A model generated the notes under the pieces. That model searched no databases. It was not told where the DNA came from and worked only from the letters and a program-made list of their open reading frames with translations. DNA of 64,000 nucleotides from Rhodocyclaceae bacterium (GTDB lineage: Bacteria; Pseudomonadota; Gammaproteobacteria; Burkholderiales; Rhodocyclaceae), in the NCBI GenBank assembly GCA_023230455.1, contig JALNXH010000001.1, positions 186,001-250,000 of the forward strand, read 5' to 3'. Below are positions 27,291-35,613 of the stretch, piece by piece; position 1 is the first letter of the stretch; each line of letters opens with the position of its first letter. A program made the translations under genes and the position numbers.

Positions 27291-27873
27291 GGCCGTAGTT
27301 CTCCTCGCGGACGATGCGCGGCGTCACTTCACGCGGCTCGACGGTCACGGGCTGATAGACCACACGCTTCTGTTCCGGGTCATAGCGCATCTCAACGTAG
27401 CCGGAAACAGGGAAATCTTTGCGGAAAGGATGACCGACAAAACCGTAATCGGTAAGAATGCGGCGCAGGTCCGGATGACCGTCGAAAAGAATGCCGAAAA
27501 GATCAAAGGCCTCACGCTCGTACCACTCGGCGGAATTCCAGATATCCACCACCGAAGGCAGCACGGGCAACTCGTCGTCCGCCACGATGGCGCGAAGTCG
27601 CAGCCGCCAATTATGGGTTATCGAAGTCAGCTGAGATACCGCGGCGAATCGCTTGCCTTGCCAGCCAGCGTAAGCCGAGTAATCGATCCCCGAAAGATCG
27701 ATCAATTGCTCGAACTTAAAATCGCCATGATCGCGCAAGGTGCGTGCAACGCCGGCGTAATGCTTGGCATCCACTTCGATGGTCAACTCGCCGCGCGATA
27801 GCACAGGTTCGCTAATGCGTTCAGCAAGGACTTCCTTCAATCTAAGACAAAGCCGTTCCAGTTTGGCGCTCAT
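27283..27873 (-). CDS. nuoC: NADH-quinone oxidoreductase subunit C
   Basis: The 30-kDa-type peripheral subunit (196 residues). The signature WYEREAFDLFGILFDGHPDLRRIL lies near residues 116-140, followed by DYGFVGHPFRKDFP. It is a separate gene, not fused to nuoD. It starts 18 bases after nuoB. Confidence 0.97.
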   Translation of the reverse strand: MSAKLERLCLRLKEVLAERISEPVLSRGELTIEVDAKHYAGVARTLRDHGDFKFEQLIDLSGIDYSAYAGWQGKRFAAVSQLTSITHNWRLRLRAIVADDELPVLPSVVDIWNSAEWYEREAFDLFGILFDGHPDLRRILTDYGFVGHPFRKDFPVSGYVEMRYDPEQKRVVYQPVTVEPREVTPRIVREENYGRG

Positions 27874-27891
27874 AGCGTCGTCGAATCCAAA

Positions 27892-28368
27892 TCAGCGGGC
27901 AATGGTGGAAGTGCGTTTGATCTTGTTCTGCAGCTGAATGATGCCGTAGAGCAAAGCCTCAGCCGTCGGCGGGCAACCGGGCACATAGACATCTACCGGA
28001 ACAATCCGGTCGCAGCCGCGCACCACCGAGTAGGAATAATGATAGTAGCCGCCACCGTTGGCACATGATCCCATCGAGATGACCCACCGCGGCTCGGCCA
28101 TCTGGTCATAAACCTTGCGCAGAGCCGGAGCCATTTTGTTGGTCAGCGTACCAGCAACGATCATCACGTCGGATTGCCGCGGACTGGGACGAAACACAAC
28201 GCCAAAACGGTCCAAATCGTAACGGGAACAGCCGGCATGAATCATTTCCACCGCACAACAGGCGAGCCCGAAAGTCATCGGCCACAACGAGCCGGTACGG
28301 GTCCAGTTGATCAGCTTATCCAGTGACGTGGTGACGAAACCTTCCTGCAGGATGCCCTCGATACTCAC
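27892..28368 (-). CDS. nuoB: NADH-quinone oxidoreductase subunit B
   Basis: Holds cluster N2, the final electron carrier before quinone. The 158-residue protein contains the tandem Cys of LACCAVEM, then MGSC and PGCPPTAEALLYG, the full N2 ligand set. I chose the GTG at 28368 (giving VSIEGILQEGFVTTSLDKL) because this matches the usual betaproteobacterial N-terminus and has GGGAGTGA upstream within the end of nuoA; the longer frame to 28422 would overlap nuoA by 47 bases. Confidence 0.95.
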   Translation of the reverse strand: MSIEGILQEGFVTTSLDKLINWTRTGSLWPMTFGLACCAVEMIHAGCSRYDLDRFGVVFRPSPRQSDVMIVAGTLTNKMAPALRKVYDQMAEPRWVISMGSCANGGGYYHYSYSVVRGCDRIVPVDVYVPGCPPTAEALLYGIIQLQNKIKRTSTIAR

Positions 28369-28375
28369 TCTCGCA

Positions 28376-28750
28376 TCACTCCCAATCCAGCGCGCCCTTG
28401 GCCCAAGCATAAATGTAGCCAACGACTAGGATGCCTATGAACACCAGCATCTCGAAAAACCCGAACATCTTGATCGCCTCATTACCGACAATCTCCTTGA
28501 AGATTGTCGCCCACGGAAAGAGGAAGGCGATTTCCAGATCGAACAGGATGAAAAGGATCGCGATCAGGTAATAACGCACATCAAACTTCATGCGCGCATC
28601 CTCGAAAGGTGCGAAGCCACACTCGAAGGCTGACAACTTTTCGCTGTCAGGTCTGTTGGGCGCTATCAACCAGCCAAGCAGTATGGGTATACAGCCGAAC
28701 ACAAGGCCGACCAGCACAAAAATCAGAACGGGAAAATAACTTTCCAGCAT
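28376..28750 (-). CDS. nuoA: NADH-quinone oxidoreductase subunit A
   Basis: Three-helix membrane subunit at the hinge of complex I (124 residues). The conserved loop with the redox-sensitive Cys is KLSAFECGFAPFEDARMKFDVRYY, and FDLEIAFLFPWA marks helix 2. First gene of the operon; 57 bases downstream of the tRNA-Leu, with no obvious strong promoter between, so it may share transcripts with the tRNA and secG. Confidence 0.97.
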   Translation of the reverse strand: MLESYFPVLIFVLVGLVFGCIPILLGWLIAPNRPDSEKLSAFECGFAPFEDARMKFDVRYYLIAILFILFDLEIAFLFPWATIFKEIVGNEAIKMFGFFEMLVFIGILVVGYIYAWAKGALDWE

Positions 28751-28807
28751 AATCAGGGCGGCCTCGCCGCAATGAACTTTCTAACCCGATAGAAGAAGCT
28801 GCAATCT

Positions 28808-28892
28808 TGGTGCCGACGGCGAGACTCGAACTCGCACAGCTTTCGCCACTACCCCCTCAAGATAGCGTGTCTACCAATTTCACCACGTCGGC
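28808..28892 (-). tRNA. tRNA-Leu, anticodon GAG
   Basis: An 85-base class II tRNA read on the minus strand: acceptor GCCGACG pairs with CGTCGGC, the anticodon arm is CTATC-TTGAGGG-GGTAG with anticodon GAG, a long variable arm follows, and the T arm contains GTTCGAGTC. The 3' CCA is encoded. Confidence 0.95.
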
Positions 28893-28981
28893 TTTGTCAC
28901 CCTCAAGGGCGGCGCGAATCATAGCACCGATGAGAAGAAAATGGACATCCGGCACGCGAAATTTAGCTTAGCCGACCGGTT

Positions 28982-29338
28982 TTATTTGGGCACATCCTTG
29001 GCCTTCGAATCACCGTTCCCGGTCGGCGCCGTCGAAGCTCCATCTACAGCAGCGGGAACGGTCTTGACCGCGTCGATCACACTATTGCTGGCCCTCACCT
29101 TCGAACTCGCCAGATAAGAAAGCGTCAGGCTGGTGGCAAAAAAAACAGCGGCGAGAACAGCGGTTACCCGCGACAGGAAATTCGCCGAGCCAGATGCGCC
29201 GAACAAGCTGCCCGAAGCGCCACTGCCGAACGCAGCCCCCATATCGGCACCCTTGCCGTGTTGAATCAGAACCAGACCGATCACTCCCAGACCAACAAGG
29301 ATATGAAACACAAGAATCAACGAGTATGCAAAATTCAT
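28982..29338 (-). CDS. secG: Preprotein translocase subunit SecG
   Basis: Accessory subunit of the SecYEG channel. The 118-residue protein has two hydrophobic helices (YSLILVFHILVGLGVIGLVL and VTAVLAAVFFATSLTLSYL) joined by the conserved cytoplasmic loop QHGKGADMGAAFGSGASGSLFG. The C-terminal tail of about 35 residues is Ala/Ser/Thr-rich and probably disordered. ATG at 29338; the longer frame to 29596 overlaps tpiA and is not used. Order tpiA-secG-tRNA-Leu-nuoA is common in proteobacteria. Confidence 0.95.
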   Translation of the reverse strand: MNFAYSLILVFHILVGLGVIGLVLIQHGKGADMGAAFGSGASGSLFGASGSANFLSRVTAVLAAVFFATSLTLSYLASSKVRASNSVIDAVKTVPAAVDGASTAPTGNGDSKAKDVPK

Positions 29339-29352
29339 TTCAGAATATCCAG

Positions 29353-30099
29353 TCAGGCTACAGCGCAAATTGCCGCGAAATCCGATGCCACCAGTGACGC
29401 GCCGCCGATCAGGCCGCCGTCGATATCGGGTTGAGAGAAGAGTTCGGCGGCATTCCCCGGCTTCACGCTGCCGCCATACAGTATCTGCACGCCCTTGACC
29501 ACTTCGACCGAGGTTTGCGCTAGCCGTGCACGAATCAGCGCGTGCACTTCCTGGGCCTGAGCGGGCGTCGCGGTTATGCCGGTACCGATAGCCCAAACCG
29601 GCTCATAAGCAACGACTGAACGCGCAAGACCACCGCTACCGATGCGTGCCAGCACCGCATCCACCTGCCGCGTGACTACCGCACCGGTAATACCCGCTTC
29701 GCGCTCAGCAAGGGTTTCGCCGACACAGAAGACCGGAGTCAGACCAACAGCGAGCGCAGCGGCGGCCTTGGCCGCCACCAGTGCATCGGTATCGCCGTAA
29801 TAGGCCCGCCGCTCCGAGTGGCCGACGATCACGTAGCGACAACCGAAGTCCACCAGCATTGCCGCGCTGACCTCTCCTGTATAAGCACCGATCGCTTGCT
29901 CCGAGACATCCTGAGCCCCCCACGAAATGGCGCTCTCCCCCAGCACGGATCGGGCCTGCGCAAGGTAGGGATAGGGCACGCAGATAGCCGCGGCCGACTT
30001 GAATCCGGAGGCTGCTGAACGCACGGCATGCAACAGCCCCAGATTCTCGGCCAGACTGCCGTGCATTTTCCAATTTCCAATAACAAGCATAGAGCGCAT
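29353..30099 (-). CDS. tpiA: Triosephosphate isomerase
   Basis: Interconverts dihydroxyacetone phosphate and glyceraldehyde 3-phosphate. The 248-residue TIM barrel has GNWKMHGS with catalytic Lys11, IVGHSERR with the electrophilic His, YEPVWAIGTG with the base Glu, and the phosphate-binding GGSV loop (YGGSVKPGNAAEL). Either the ATG at 30099 or an in-frame ATG at 30090 could be used; neither has a clear Shine-Dalgarno. Confidence 0.97.
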   Translation of the reverse strand: MRSMLVIGNWKMHGSLAENLGLLHAVRSAASGFKSAAAICVPYPYLAQARSVLGESAISWGAQDVSEQAIGAYTGEVSAAMLVDFGCRYVIVGHSERRAYYGDTDALVAAKAAAALAVGLTPVFCVGETLAEREAGITGAVVTRQVDAVLARIGSGGLARSVVAYEPVWAIGTGITATPAQAQEVHALIRARLAQTSVEVVKGVQILYGGSVKPGNAAELFSQPDIDGGLIGGASLVASDFAAICAVA

Positions 30100-30184
30100 G
30101 GGTGTGGGAAACGATTAAGAGCCACCCCGAATGGGCAACCGGGTTGAATAACCTTTGGATTCTAGCCGTGCCGGCGTCAGCCGG

Positions 30185-31480
30185 TCAATCCGACACGACG
30201 CGGCGAGCCGGAAATACCGCACGAAAGCAGCTGCCATCACCGACATTCGAAGCGATTTCCAACGTAGCTTGATGCCGCTGCAATACGTGCTTGACGATAG
30301 CCAACCCAAGCCCTGTACCGCCGGTGTTAGCAGAACGCCCCTTGTCGACCCGATAGAAGCGCTCGGTCAATCGCGGAATATGCTCGGCAGCAATGCCGAT
30401 ACCCGAATCGACTACCTCAAATACCGGCTGGGTACCGTCAATCTCCCAGCGCACCGCGATCCTACCTCCCGCAGGCGAGTAGCGCACGGCGTTGCTGATG
30501 AGATTGCCGAAGGCGCTGGTCAATTCGGCCGCATTAGCACGCAAGCGCATTGCCGCCAGATCGACGTCGAAGGTGTGACGTCCGCCGCTCAGCGCCCGCC
30601 CCTCTTCGATCAACCCCTCGACCAGCATCACGACATCGACATCCTCGTCTGCTACCGGCTGCGCTCCAGATTCCAGCCTGGACAACGTCAATAGATCGTC
30701 CACCAGCCGATTCATGCGCGACAGCTGCTCCTGCAGCATGGCCAGGAAACGCTGCCGCGTCGCCGGATCCAACTGCGCATCGTCGACCAGATGCTCCAGC
30801 AGGCCGAGTACCACCGTCAGCGGGGTGCGCAGTTCGTGGGATACATTGGCGACAAAATCCCGGCGCATGGTTTCGATCTGTTCGATCTGTGTGACATCCC
30901 TCGATATCAGCAACCGTCCGTCGTCGGCAAACGGAATCAAAACCACCGAATAGCGGGCACTACCGTCATGCCCACCCCGGACCAGCAGCGCCTCGCGTGG
31001 CACGGCCGCAGCCATGTAAGCGGCCAGCTCGGGCTGACGGATCAAATTGGTAATCAGGATGCCACCGTCGCGCCCGGCATCGAAACCGAACTGCGCGGCC
31101 GCAATCTGGTTGAACCATTCGATCCGGTTTTCGCGATCCAGAATCACCACCCCATCGGGGAAAACGCTGGCAGCAAGGCGGAACCGGTCAAGCGCGGCGG
31201 CAAGGCGACTACGGTCTCGCGCGTGTTCGCGGTTAAGCCTATGCACCGCGGCAAAGGTATCGCCCCAGATACCCGCGGCATCGGGGATGTTATCCAATCC
31301 AGGAGCCAGCAGCCATTGTCGCAGGCGCCACAATTGCTGCCAATTGAACAGCAATGCCATCAGCAATAAGCCGGACAGCACAGCAAGCCCGAAAGTCCAG
31401 CCGATCAGCGCACCGACAAGGACGGCTGGGACCGCGATCGCCAATAGGCGCATCGTAGCGCTGAGCCAAAACTTAAACAC
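30185..31480 (-). CDS. phoR: Phosphate regulon sensor histidine kinase PhoR
   Basis: Senses phosphate status through the Pst transporter and PhoU and phosphorylates PhoB. The 431-residue protein has two N-terminal helices (residues 11-46), a PAS domain around 95-200, the H-box FVANVSHELRTPL with phospho-acceptor His215, and the ATPase boxes NLISNAVRYSP, DSGIGI and GTGLGLAIV. There is no periplasmic sensor domain, as usual for PhoR. The start is GTG at 31480; an ATG at 31453 is an alternative. Last gene of the pst-pho cluster, 15 bases after phoB. Confidence 0.93.
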   Translation of the reverse strand: MFKFWLSATMRLLAIAVPAVLVGALIGWTFGLAVLSGLLLMALLFNWQQLWRLRQWLLAPGLDNIPDAAGIWGDTFAAVHRLNREHARDRSRLAAALDRFRLAASVFPDGVVILDRENRIEWFNQIAAAQFGFDAGRDGGILITNLIRQPELAAYMAAAVPREALLVRGGHDGSARYSVVLIPFADDGRLLISRDVTQIEQIETMRRDFVANVSHELRTPLTVVLGLLEHLVDDAQLDPATRQRFLAMLQEQLSRMNRLVDDLLTLSRLESGAQPVADEDVDVVMLVEGLIEEGRALSGGRHTFDVDLAAMRLRANAAELTSAFGNLISNAVRYSPAGGRIAVRWEIDGTQPVFEVVDSGIGIAAEHIPRLTERFYRVDKGRSANTGGTGLGLAIVKHVLQRHQATLEIASNVGDGSCFRAVFPARRVVSD

Positions 31481-31495
31481 CGTGGGCAGGCTTGC

Positions 31496-32191
31496 TCAGT
31501 GGACGACGGCGGGCGGCAAGAATTTATATCCCACACCGCGAATGGTTTCTATCAGGCTTTCCGCGTCGGCACCGAGTCCGGCACGCAGACGGCGCACATA
31601 AACGTCCACCGTCCGCTCCTCTATGAAGCGGTGATCGCCCCAGACCGCGTTGAGCAACTGCTGGCGGCTGAAAACCCGCCCCGGATGCGCCAACAGATAT
31701 TGCAGCAACTTGAACTCAGTCGGTCCCAGATCCAAAGGCTTGCCGTCGTAGCTGATGCTGTGTGCCATCGGATCCAGGCGCAGCGCCCCAATCTCGATCA
31801 CATCGCCACTATGCTGGGGCGCACGGCGGCGCAACACCGCACGAATGCGCGCCACCAGTTCGCGCGGGCTAAAGGGCTTGGTCACGTAATCGTCGGCACC
31901 GGTCTCCAGCCCACCTATTCTGTCGGCCTCCTCGACGCGAGCGGTCACCATGATGATCGGCACGTCCCGTGTTCGCAGATCCTGGCGGATTTGTCTGACC
32001 AGCGTCGTTCCGGACATACCTGGCAGCATTAGATCGACCAGCAGGGCATCCGGAAGCACTTGGCGAACGGCGGACAAACCTTCCTCTGCCGATGCAACCA
32101 GACGAACACTAAATCCGGCCTGGACCAAGGTATAGCGCAGCACTTCCTGAATGGCTGAGTCATCCTCGATAACGATCACTGTCGGTTCCAT
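31496..32191 (-). CDS. phoB: Phosphate regulon response regulator PhoB
   Basis: OmpR-type transcription activator of phosphate-starvation genes. The 231-residue protein has a receiver domain with acidic pocket Asp10/Asp11, phosphorylation site Asp53 (LLVDLMLPGM) and Lys105 (VTKPFSP), and a winged-helix DNA-binding domain from about 130 (GPTEFKLLQYLLAHPGRVFSR, then RTVDVYVRRLR). It should bind the Pho-box-like sites before pstS. Nine bases after phoU. Confidence 0.95.
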   Translation of the reverse strand: MEPTVIVIEDDSAIQEVLRYTLVQAGFSVRLVASAEEGLSAVRQVLPDALLVDLMLPGMSGTTLVRQIRQDLRTRDVPIIMVTARVEEADRIGGLETGADDYVTKPFSPRELVARIRAVLRRRAPQHSGDVIEIGALRLDPMAHSISYDGKPLDLGPTEFKLLQYLLAHPGRVFSRQQLLNAVWGDHRFIEERTVDVYVRRLRAGLGADAESLIETIRGVGYKFLPPAVVH

Positions 32192-32200
32192 AACGACCGC

Positions 32201-32920
32201 CTAACGGTTGGGAGCAAAGGCTTCCTGCTCGAGTTCTTCAATGGCGATGTGCCGAACATCCGTTCCCTTGACAATGTAGATCAGGCTTTCGGCAATGTTT
32301 TTCGCATGGTCGCCGATGCGCTCTATCGATTTGGCGATGAAAATAATGTCCAGTGCGGTCGAGATGGTGCGCGGATCTTCCATCATGTAGGTAATCAACT
32401 GGCGCAGAATGCCGCGAAAGTGATCGTCCAACGTCGCATCCTCACGAATGATGCGCGCGGCCTCCACGGCGTCGAGGCGAGCGAAGGCGTCAAGCACATC
32501 GCGCAGCATCTTGATGCCGATATTGCCAATCTTGCGCACATCGCTCAGGCGCGGCATCTGCAAGCGGTCGCGCAAATAGATCTCCCGCGCCTGACGAGCT
32601 ATCTTCGACGCTTCATCACCGACCCGCTCTAGATCGGTGACGATCTTGCTGACCGCCATGACCATCCGCAGATCGCCCGCTGTCGGTTGCCTTCGGGCAA
32701 TAATGTGGGCGCAGTCGTCGTCAATGCTGACCTCAAGACCATTGACCTTGTGATCTTCGGCGATGACGTTTTCCATCCTGTCCATGTCGCCCAGAACAAA
32801 CGCCTCAATCGCATGGGTGATCTGAGTCTCCACCAGGCCGCCCATCTGCATCACCCGGGAACGCAGACTCTCCAACTCGGCGTCAAATTTTTTTGAAACG
32901 TGATCGCTGCCCAGCGCCAT
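32201..32920 (-). CDS. phoU: Phosphate signalling regulator PhoU
   Basis: Negative regulator linking PstSCAB activity to PhoR. The 239-residue protein is two similar three-helix bundles; the repeated metal-binding motifs are visible in VSKIVTDLERVGDEASKIA and AKSIERIGDHAKNIAE. The ATG at 32920 follows a strong Shine-Dalgarno (GGAAGGAG). It lies between pstB and phoB. Confidence 0.96.
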   Translation of the reverse strand: MALGSDHVSKKFDAELESLRSRVMQMGGLVETQITHAIEAFVLGDMDRMENVIAEDHKVNGLEVSIDDDCAHIIARRQPTAGDLRMVMAVSKIVTDLERVGDEASKIARQAREIYLRDRLQMPRLSDVRKIGNIGIKMLRDVLDAFARLDAVEAARIIREDATLDDHFRGILRQLITYMMEDPRTISTALDIIFIAKSIERIGDHAKNIAESLIYIVKGTDVRHIAIEELEQEAFAPNR

Positions 32921-32936
32921 GTTATTTCTCCTTCCG

Positions 32937-33713
32937 TTAGCCAAAGCGACCGGTAATGTAGTCTTCGGTCCGCTTGTCTTTGGGCTTAATGAATATGTCA
33001 TCAGTATGCCCATACTCGATCAACTCGCCGAGGTACATATAGGCCGTATAGTCAGATATCCGCGCCGCCTGCTGCATATTGTGGGTAACGATGACGATGG
33101 TGAATTCGTCCTTCAGTTCGCTGACCAGCTCCTCGATGCGCATGGTGGAAATCGGATCCAGCGCCGAGGTTGGTTCATCGAGCAACAGCACTTCCGGCTT
33201 CACGGCAATCCCGCGAGCGATACAAAGCCGCTGCTGCTGCCCTCCAGAAAGGCTCATGCCGCTTTGATGCAGCTTGTCGGAAACCTCCGTCCACAATGCC
33301 GCCTTGCGTAGCGACCATTCGACGCGTTCTTCCATCTGCACCCGCGTCAAGCGCTCATGCAGCTTCACACCGAAGGCAATGTTGTCGAAAATCGACATCG
33401 GAAATGGCGTCGGCTTCTGGAATACCATGCCCACCCGTGCGCGCAGCGAGTTTATGTCCATGCCACGATCAAGAATATTTGTGCCACCCAGCAGCAACTC
33501 ACCTTCCGCCCGTTGCTCGGGGTAAAGATCGTACATGCGATTCATGGTCCGCAACAGGGTGGATTTCCCGCAACCCGAAGGACCGATGAATGCAGTCACT
33601 TTTCGCTTGTAGATATCCAGGTTGATATTGCGCAGTGCATGGTACTTCCCGTAGTAGAAGTTGAAGCCGCGCAATACGATCTGCGTTTCCTGGTCGGTCT
33701 GCGAACCGTGCAT
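32937..33713 (-). CDS. pstB: Phosphate ABC transporter ATP-binding protein
   Basis: ATPase of the high-affinity phosphate importer. The 258-residue protein has Walker A GPSGCGKST at 44-52, Q-loop FQKPTPFPMSIF, signature LSGGQQQR at 155-162 and Walker B LLLDEPTSALD at 176-186, then the H-loop VTHNMQQA. The ATG at 33713 has AAGGA seven bases upstream; a GTG at 33737 would add eight residues and lacks a site. Confidence 0.97.
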   Translation of the reverse strand: MHGSQTDQETQIVLRGFNFYYGKYHALRNINLDIYKRKVTAFIGPSGCGKSTLLRTMNRMYDLYPEQRAEGELLLGGTNILDRGMDINSLRARVGMVFQKPTPFPMSIFDNIAFGVKLHERLTRVQMEERVEWSLRKAALWTEVSDKLHQSGMSLSGGQQQRLCIARGIAVKPEVLLLDEPTSALDPISTMRIEELVSELKDEFTIVIVTHNMQQAARISDYTAYMYLGELIEYGHTDDIFIKPKDKRTEDYITGRFG

Positions 33714-33745
33714 GATGAGTTCCTTATCAATCTTCACGAAGACCC

Positions 33746-34591
33746 TTACTGTTTATGTTTTTCCCGGAACATCACACGTGCCAGGATATTGAGGGCGAGG
33801 ACGCCCATGGTAATGAGAAAGACTCCGGCCCACGCCAGTTGCTGCCAGTCCTGGAACGGGCTCATGGCGAACTTGAAAATAGTCACAGGCAGACTTGCCA
33901 TCGGCTTTTGCAGATCCAGGGTCCAGAACTGGTTGGAAAGGGAAGTAAACAGTAAAGGTGCAGTCTCTCCAGAAATACGCGCGACTGCCAGCATGATTCC
34001 CGTCATGACGCCGGCCAAGGAGGCCTTGAGGGTTACCCGCCCGATTACCACCCACTTCGGAGCCCCAAGCGCAAAGGCCGCTTCGCGCATGGTGTTGGGC
34101 ACCAACTGCAACATATTTTCAGTCGTTCGCACCACTACGGGCACGACAATCAGCGCCAGGGCAAAGACCCCCGAGATGGCCGAGAAGTGCCCCACCTTGG
34201 CCACATAAATTTCATAAATGAACAGACCCGCGATGATCGAAGGGGCCGAGAGCAGAAGATCGTTGACGAAACGGGTGGTGTGGCCAAGCCAGGTATGTCG
34301 CCCGAACTCGGCAAGGTAGATGCCGGCCATAATACCCACCGGGGTTCCCAGGGCGGTCGCCATTCCGACCAGAATCAGACTGCCGGCTATAGCATTGGCC
34401 AAGCCCCCTTCCGACGACCCTGGCGGAGGCGTCATGTGGGTGAAGAGTTGTAGTGACAGACCAGCCAGTCCCAGATGCAGCGTGGTGGCAAGAATCCAGA
34501 TCAGCCAGAACAGACCGAAGGCCATCGCCAGAAGCGAAACGCCGAGGGCCAACCGGTTCTTTAGCCGACGCTCGGTGCGCAGATCCATCAT
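33746..34591 (-). CDS. pstA: Phosphate ABC transporter permease PstA
   Basis: Membrane channel subunit of the Pst importer. The 281-residue protein has six helices and the permease-to-ATPase coupling loop EAAFALGAPKWVVIGRVTLK. TPVGIMAGIYLAEFG is a further PstA mark. The start ATG at 34591 overlaps the pstC stop (ATGA), so the permease genes are translationally coupled. Confidence 0.96.
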   Translation of the reverse strand: MMDLRTERRLKNRLALGVSLLAMAFGLFWLIWILATTLHLGLAGLSLQLFTHMTPPPGSSEGGLANAIAGSLILVGMATALGTPVGIMAGIYLAEFGRHTWLGHTTRFVNDLLLSAPSIIAGLFIYEIYVAKVGHFSAISGVFALALIVVPVVVRTTENMLQLVPNTMREAAFALGAPKWVVIGRVTLKASLAGVMTGIMLAVARISGETAPLLFTSLSNQFWTLDLQKPMASLPVTIFKFAMSPFQDWQQLAWAGVFLITMGVLALNILARVMFREKHKQ

Positions 34592-35583
34592 GTCTTCAGC
34601 CCCTCCCGCCCGGACAATTTCAGCAGCAGGAGTTTGGAAAGGGTCAGTACGACAAGCGTGATGAAGAACAGAATCAGGCCGAGCTCAATGAGGGACGCTG
34701 TATAGATCGGAGATTCGGCTTCGGCAAATTCATTGGCCAGGGCGGAGGCAATACTGTTGCCCGGCAGAAACAATGAAAAGCCGTTGAAGAAATTCATGTT
34801 GCCGATGAGAAACGTCACCGCCATGGTCTCGCCAAGTGCCCGCCCCAAGCCAAGCATGATGCCGCCGACAACGCCGACCTTGGTGTAGGGGAGCACAATG
34901 TTCCATACCACTTCCCAAGTCGTGGCACCGAGTCCATAGGCCGATTCCTTGAGCATGGCCGGCGTTACCTCAAATACATCGCGCATGACCGAGGCAATAA
35001 ACGGAATCGTCATCACCGCCAGAATCACCCCGGCGCTGAGGATGCCGATACCCATCGGAGCCCCCTGGAACAGCGCCCCCAAAACCGGTACCTGGCCTAG
35101 CGACGAGGCCAACGCAGGTTGCACGTATTCCGCAAAAATCGGCGCAAAAACCAACAGACCCCACATGCCATAAACGATGCTTGGAATCCCTGCCAGCAAT
35201 TCAATGGCGATACCGAGCGGACGCCGCAGCCATGGAGGTGCCAGTTCGGTCAAAAACAGGGCAATGCCAAAACTCACCGGCACCGCAATCACCAAAGCGA
35301 CCAAAGAAGTCGCTAACGTTCCGTAAATTGGAATCAGCGCGCCGAAACGCTCTGCGGGAGGATTCCAGTCTCCGGTCCAAAGGAAGGCACTACCGAATTT
35401 TTCCAGTGCCGGCATCGCCCCATCCACCAGTGAGACGAGAATGCCCACCAGTAGCAACAGGGTCGCCAGCGCGAAAAACCGCGTCAAGTTGAAAAAAATC
35501 CAGTCGCCGACAGGACGACTACGAGCTGAGGCTTTCGGTCGATTCAAGATGGTTTGCCAGCAATGAAGAGAATACCGTGCCAC
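34588..35583 (-). CDS. pstC: Phosphate ABC transporter permease PstC
   Basis: Second channel subunit of the Pst importer. About 331 residues with six helices; GMWGLLVFAPIFAEYVQP and the coupling loop ESAYGLGATTWEVVWNIVLPYTK identify PstC. The start is unclear: the GTG at 35583 sits inside a strong hairpin and lacks a Shine-Dalgarno, and a TTG at 35547 is the next candidate. The first 25 residues (before DWIFFNLTRFFALAT) are not conserved in the family, so a later start is quite possible. 30 bases separate the GTG from the pstS stop. Confidence 0.93.
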   Translation of the reverse strand: MARYSLHCWQTILNRPKASARSRPVGDWIFFNLTRFFALATLLLLVGILVSLVDGAMPALEKFGSAFLWTGDWNPPAERFGALIPIYGTLATSLVALVIAVPVSFGIALFLTELAPPWLRRPLGIAIELLAGIPSIVYGMWGLLVFAPIFAEYVQPALASSLGQVPVLGALFQGAPMGIGILSAGVILAVMTIPFIASVMRDVFEVTPAMLKESAYGLGATTWEVVWNIVLPYTKVGVVGGIMLGLGRALGETMAVTFLIGNMNFFNGFSLFLPGNSIASALANEFAEAESPIYTASLIELGLILFFITLVVLTLSKLLLLKLSGREGLKT

Positions 35584-35601
35584 CCGAGCGGGATGGCACG
35601 G
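35575..35601 (-). promoter_or_regulatory. Stem-loop between pstS and pstC
   Basis: CCGTGCCA pairs with TGGCACGG, and inside it CCCG pairs with CGGG with one bulged base: about 12 bp in all. The candidate pstC GTG is in one arm. There is no clear U-tract, so it is more likely an mRNA stabilising or processing element than a full terminator. Confidence 0.7.
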
Positions 35602-35613
35602 CGAGTCTACCGC

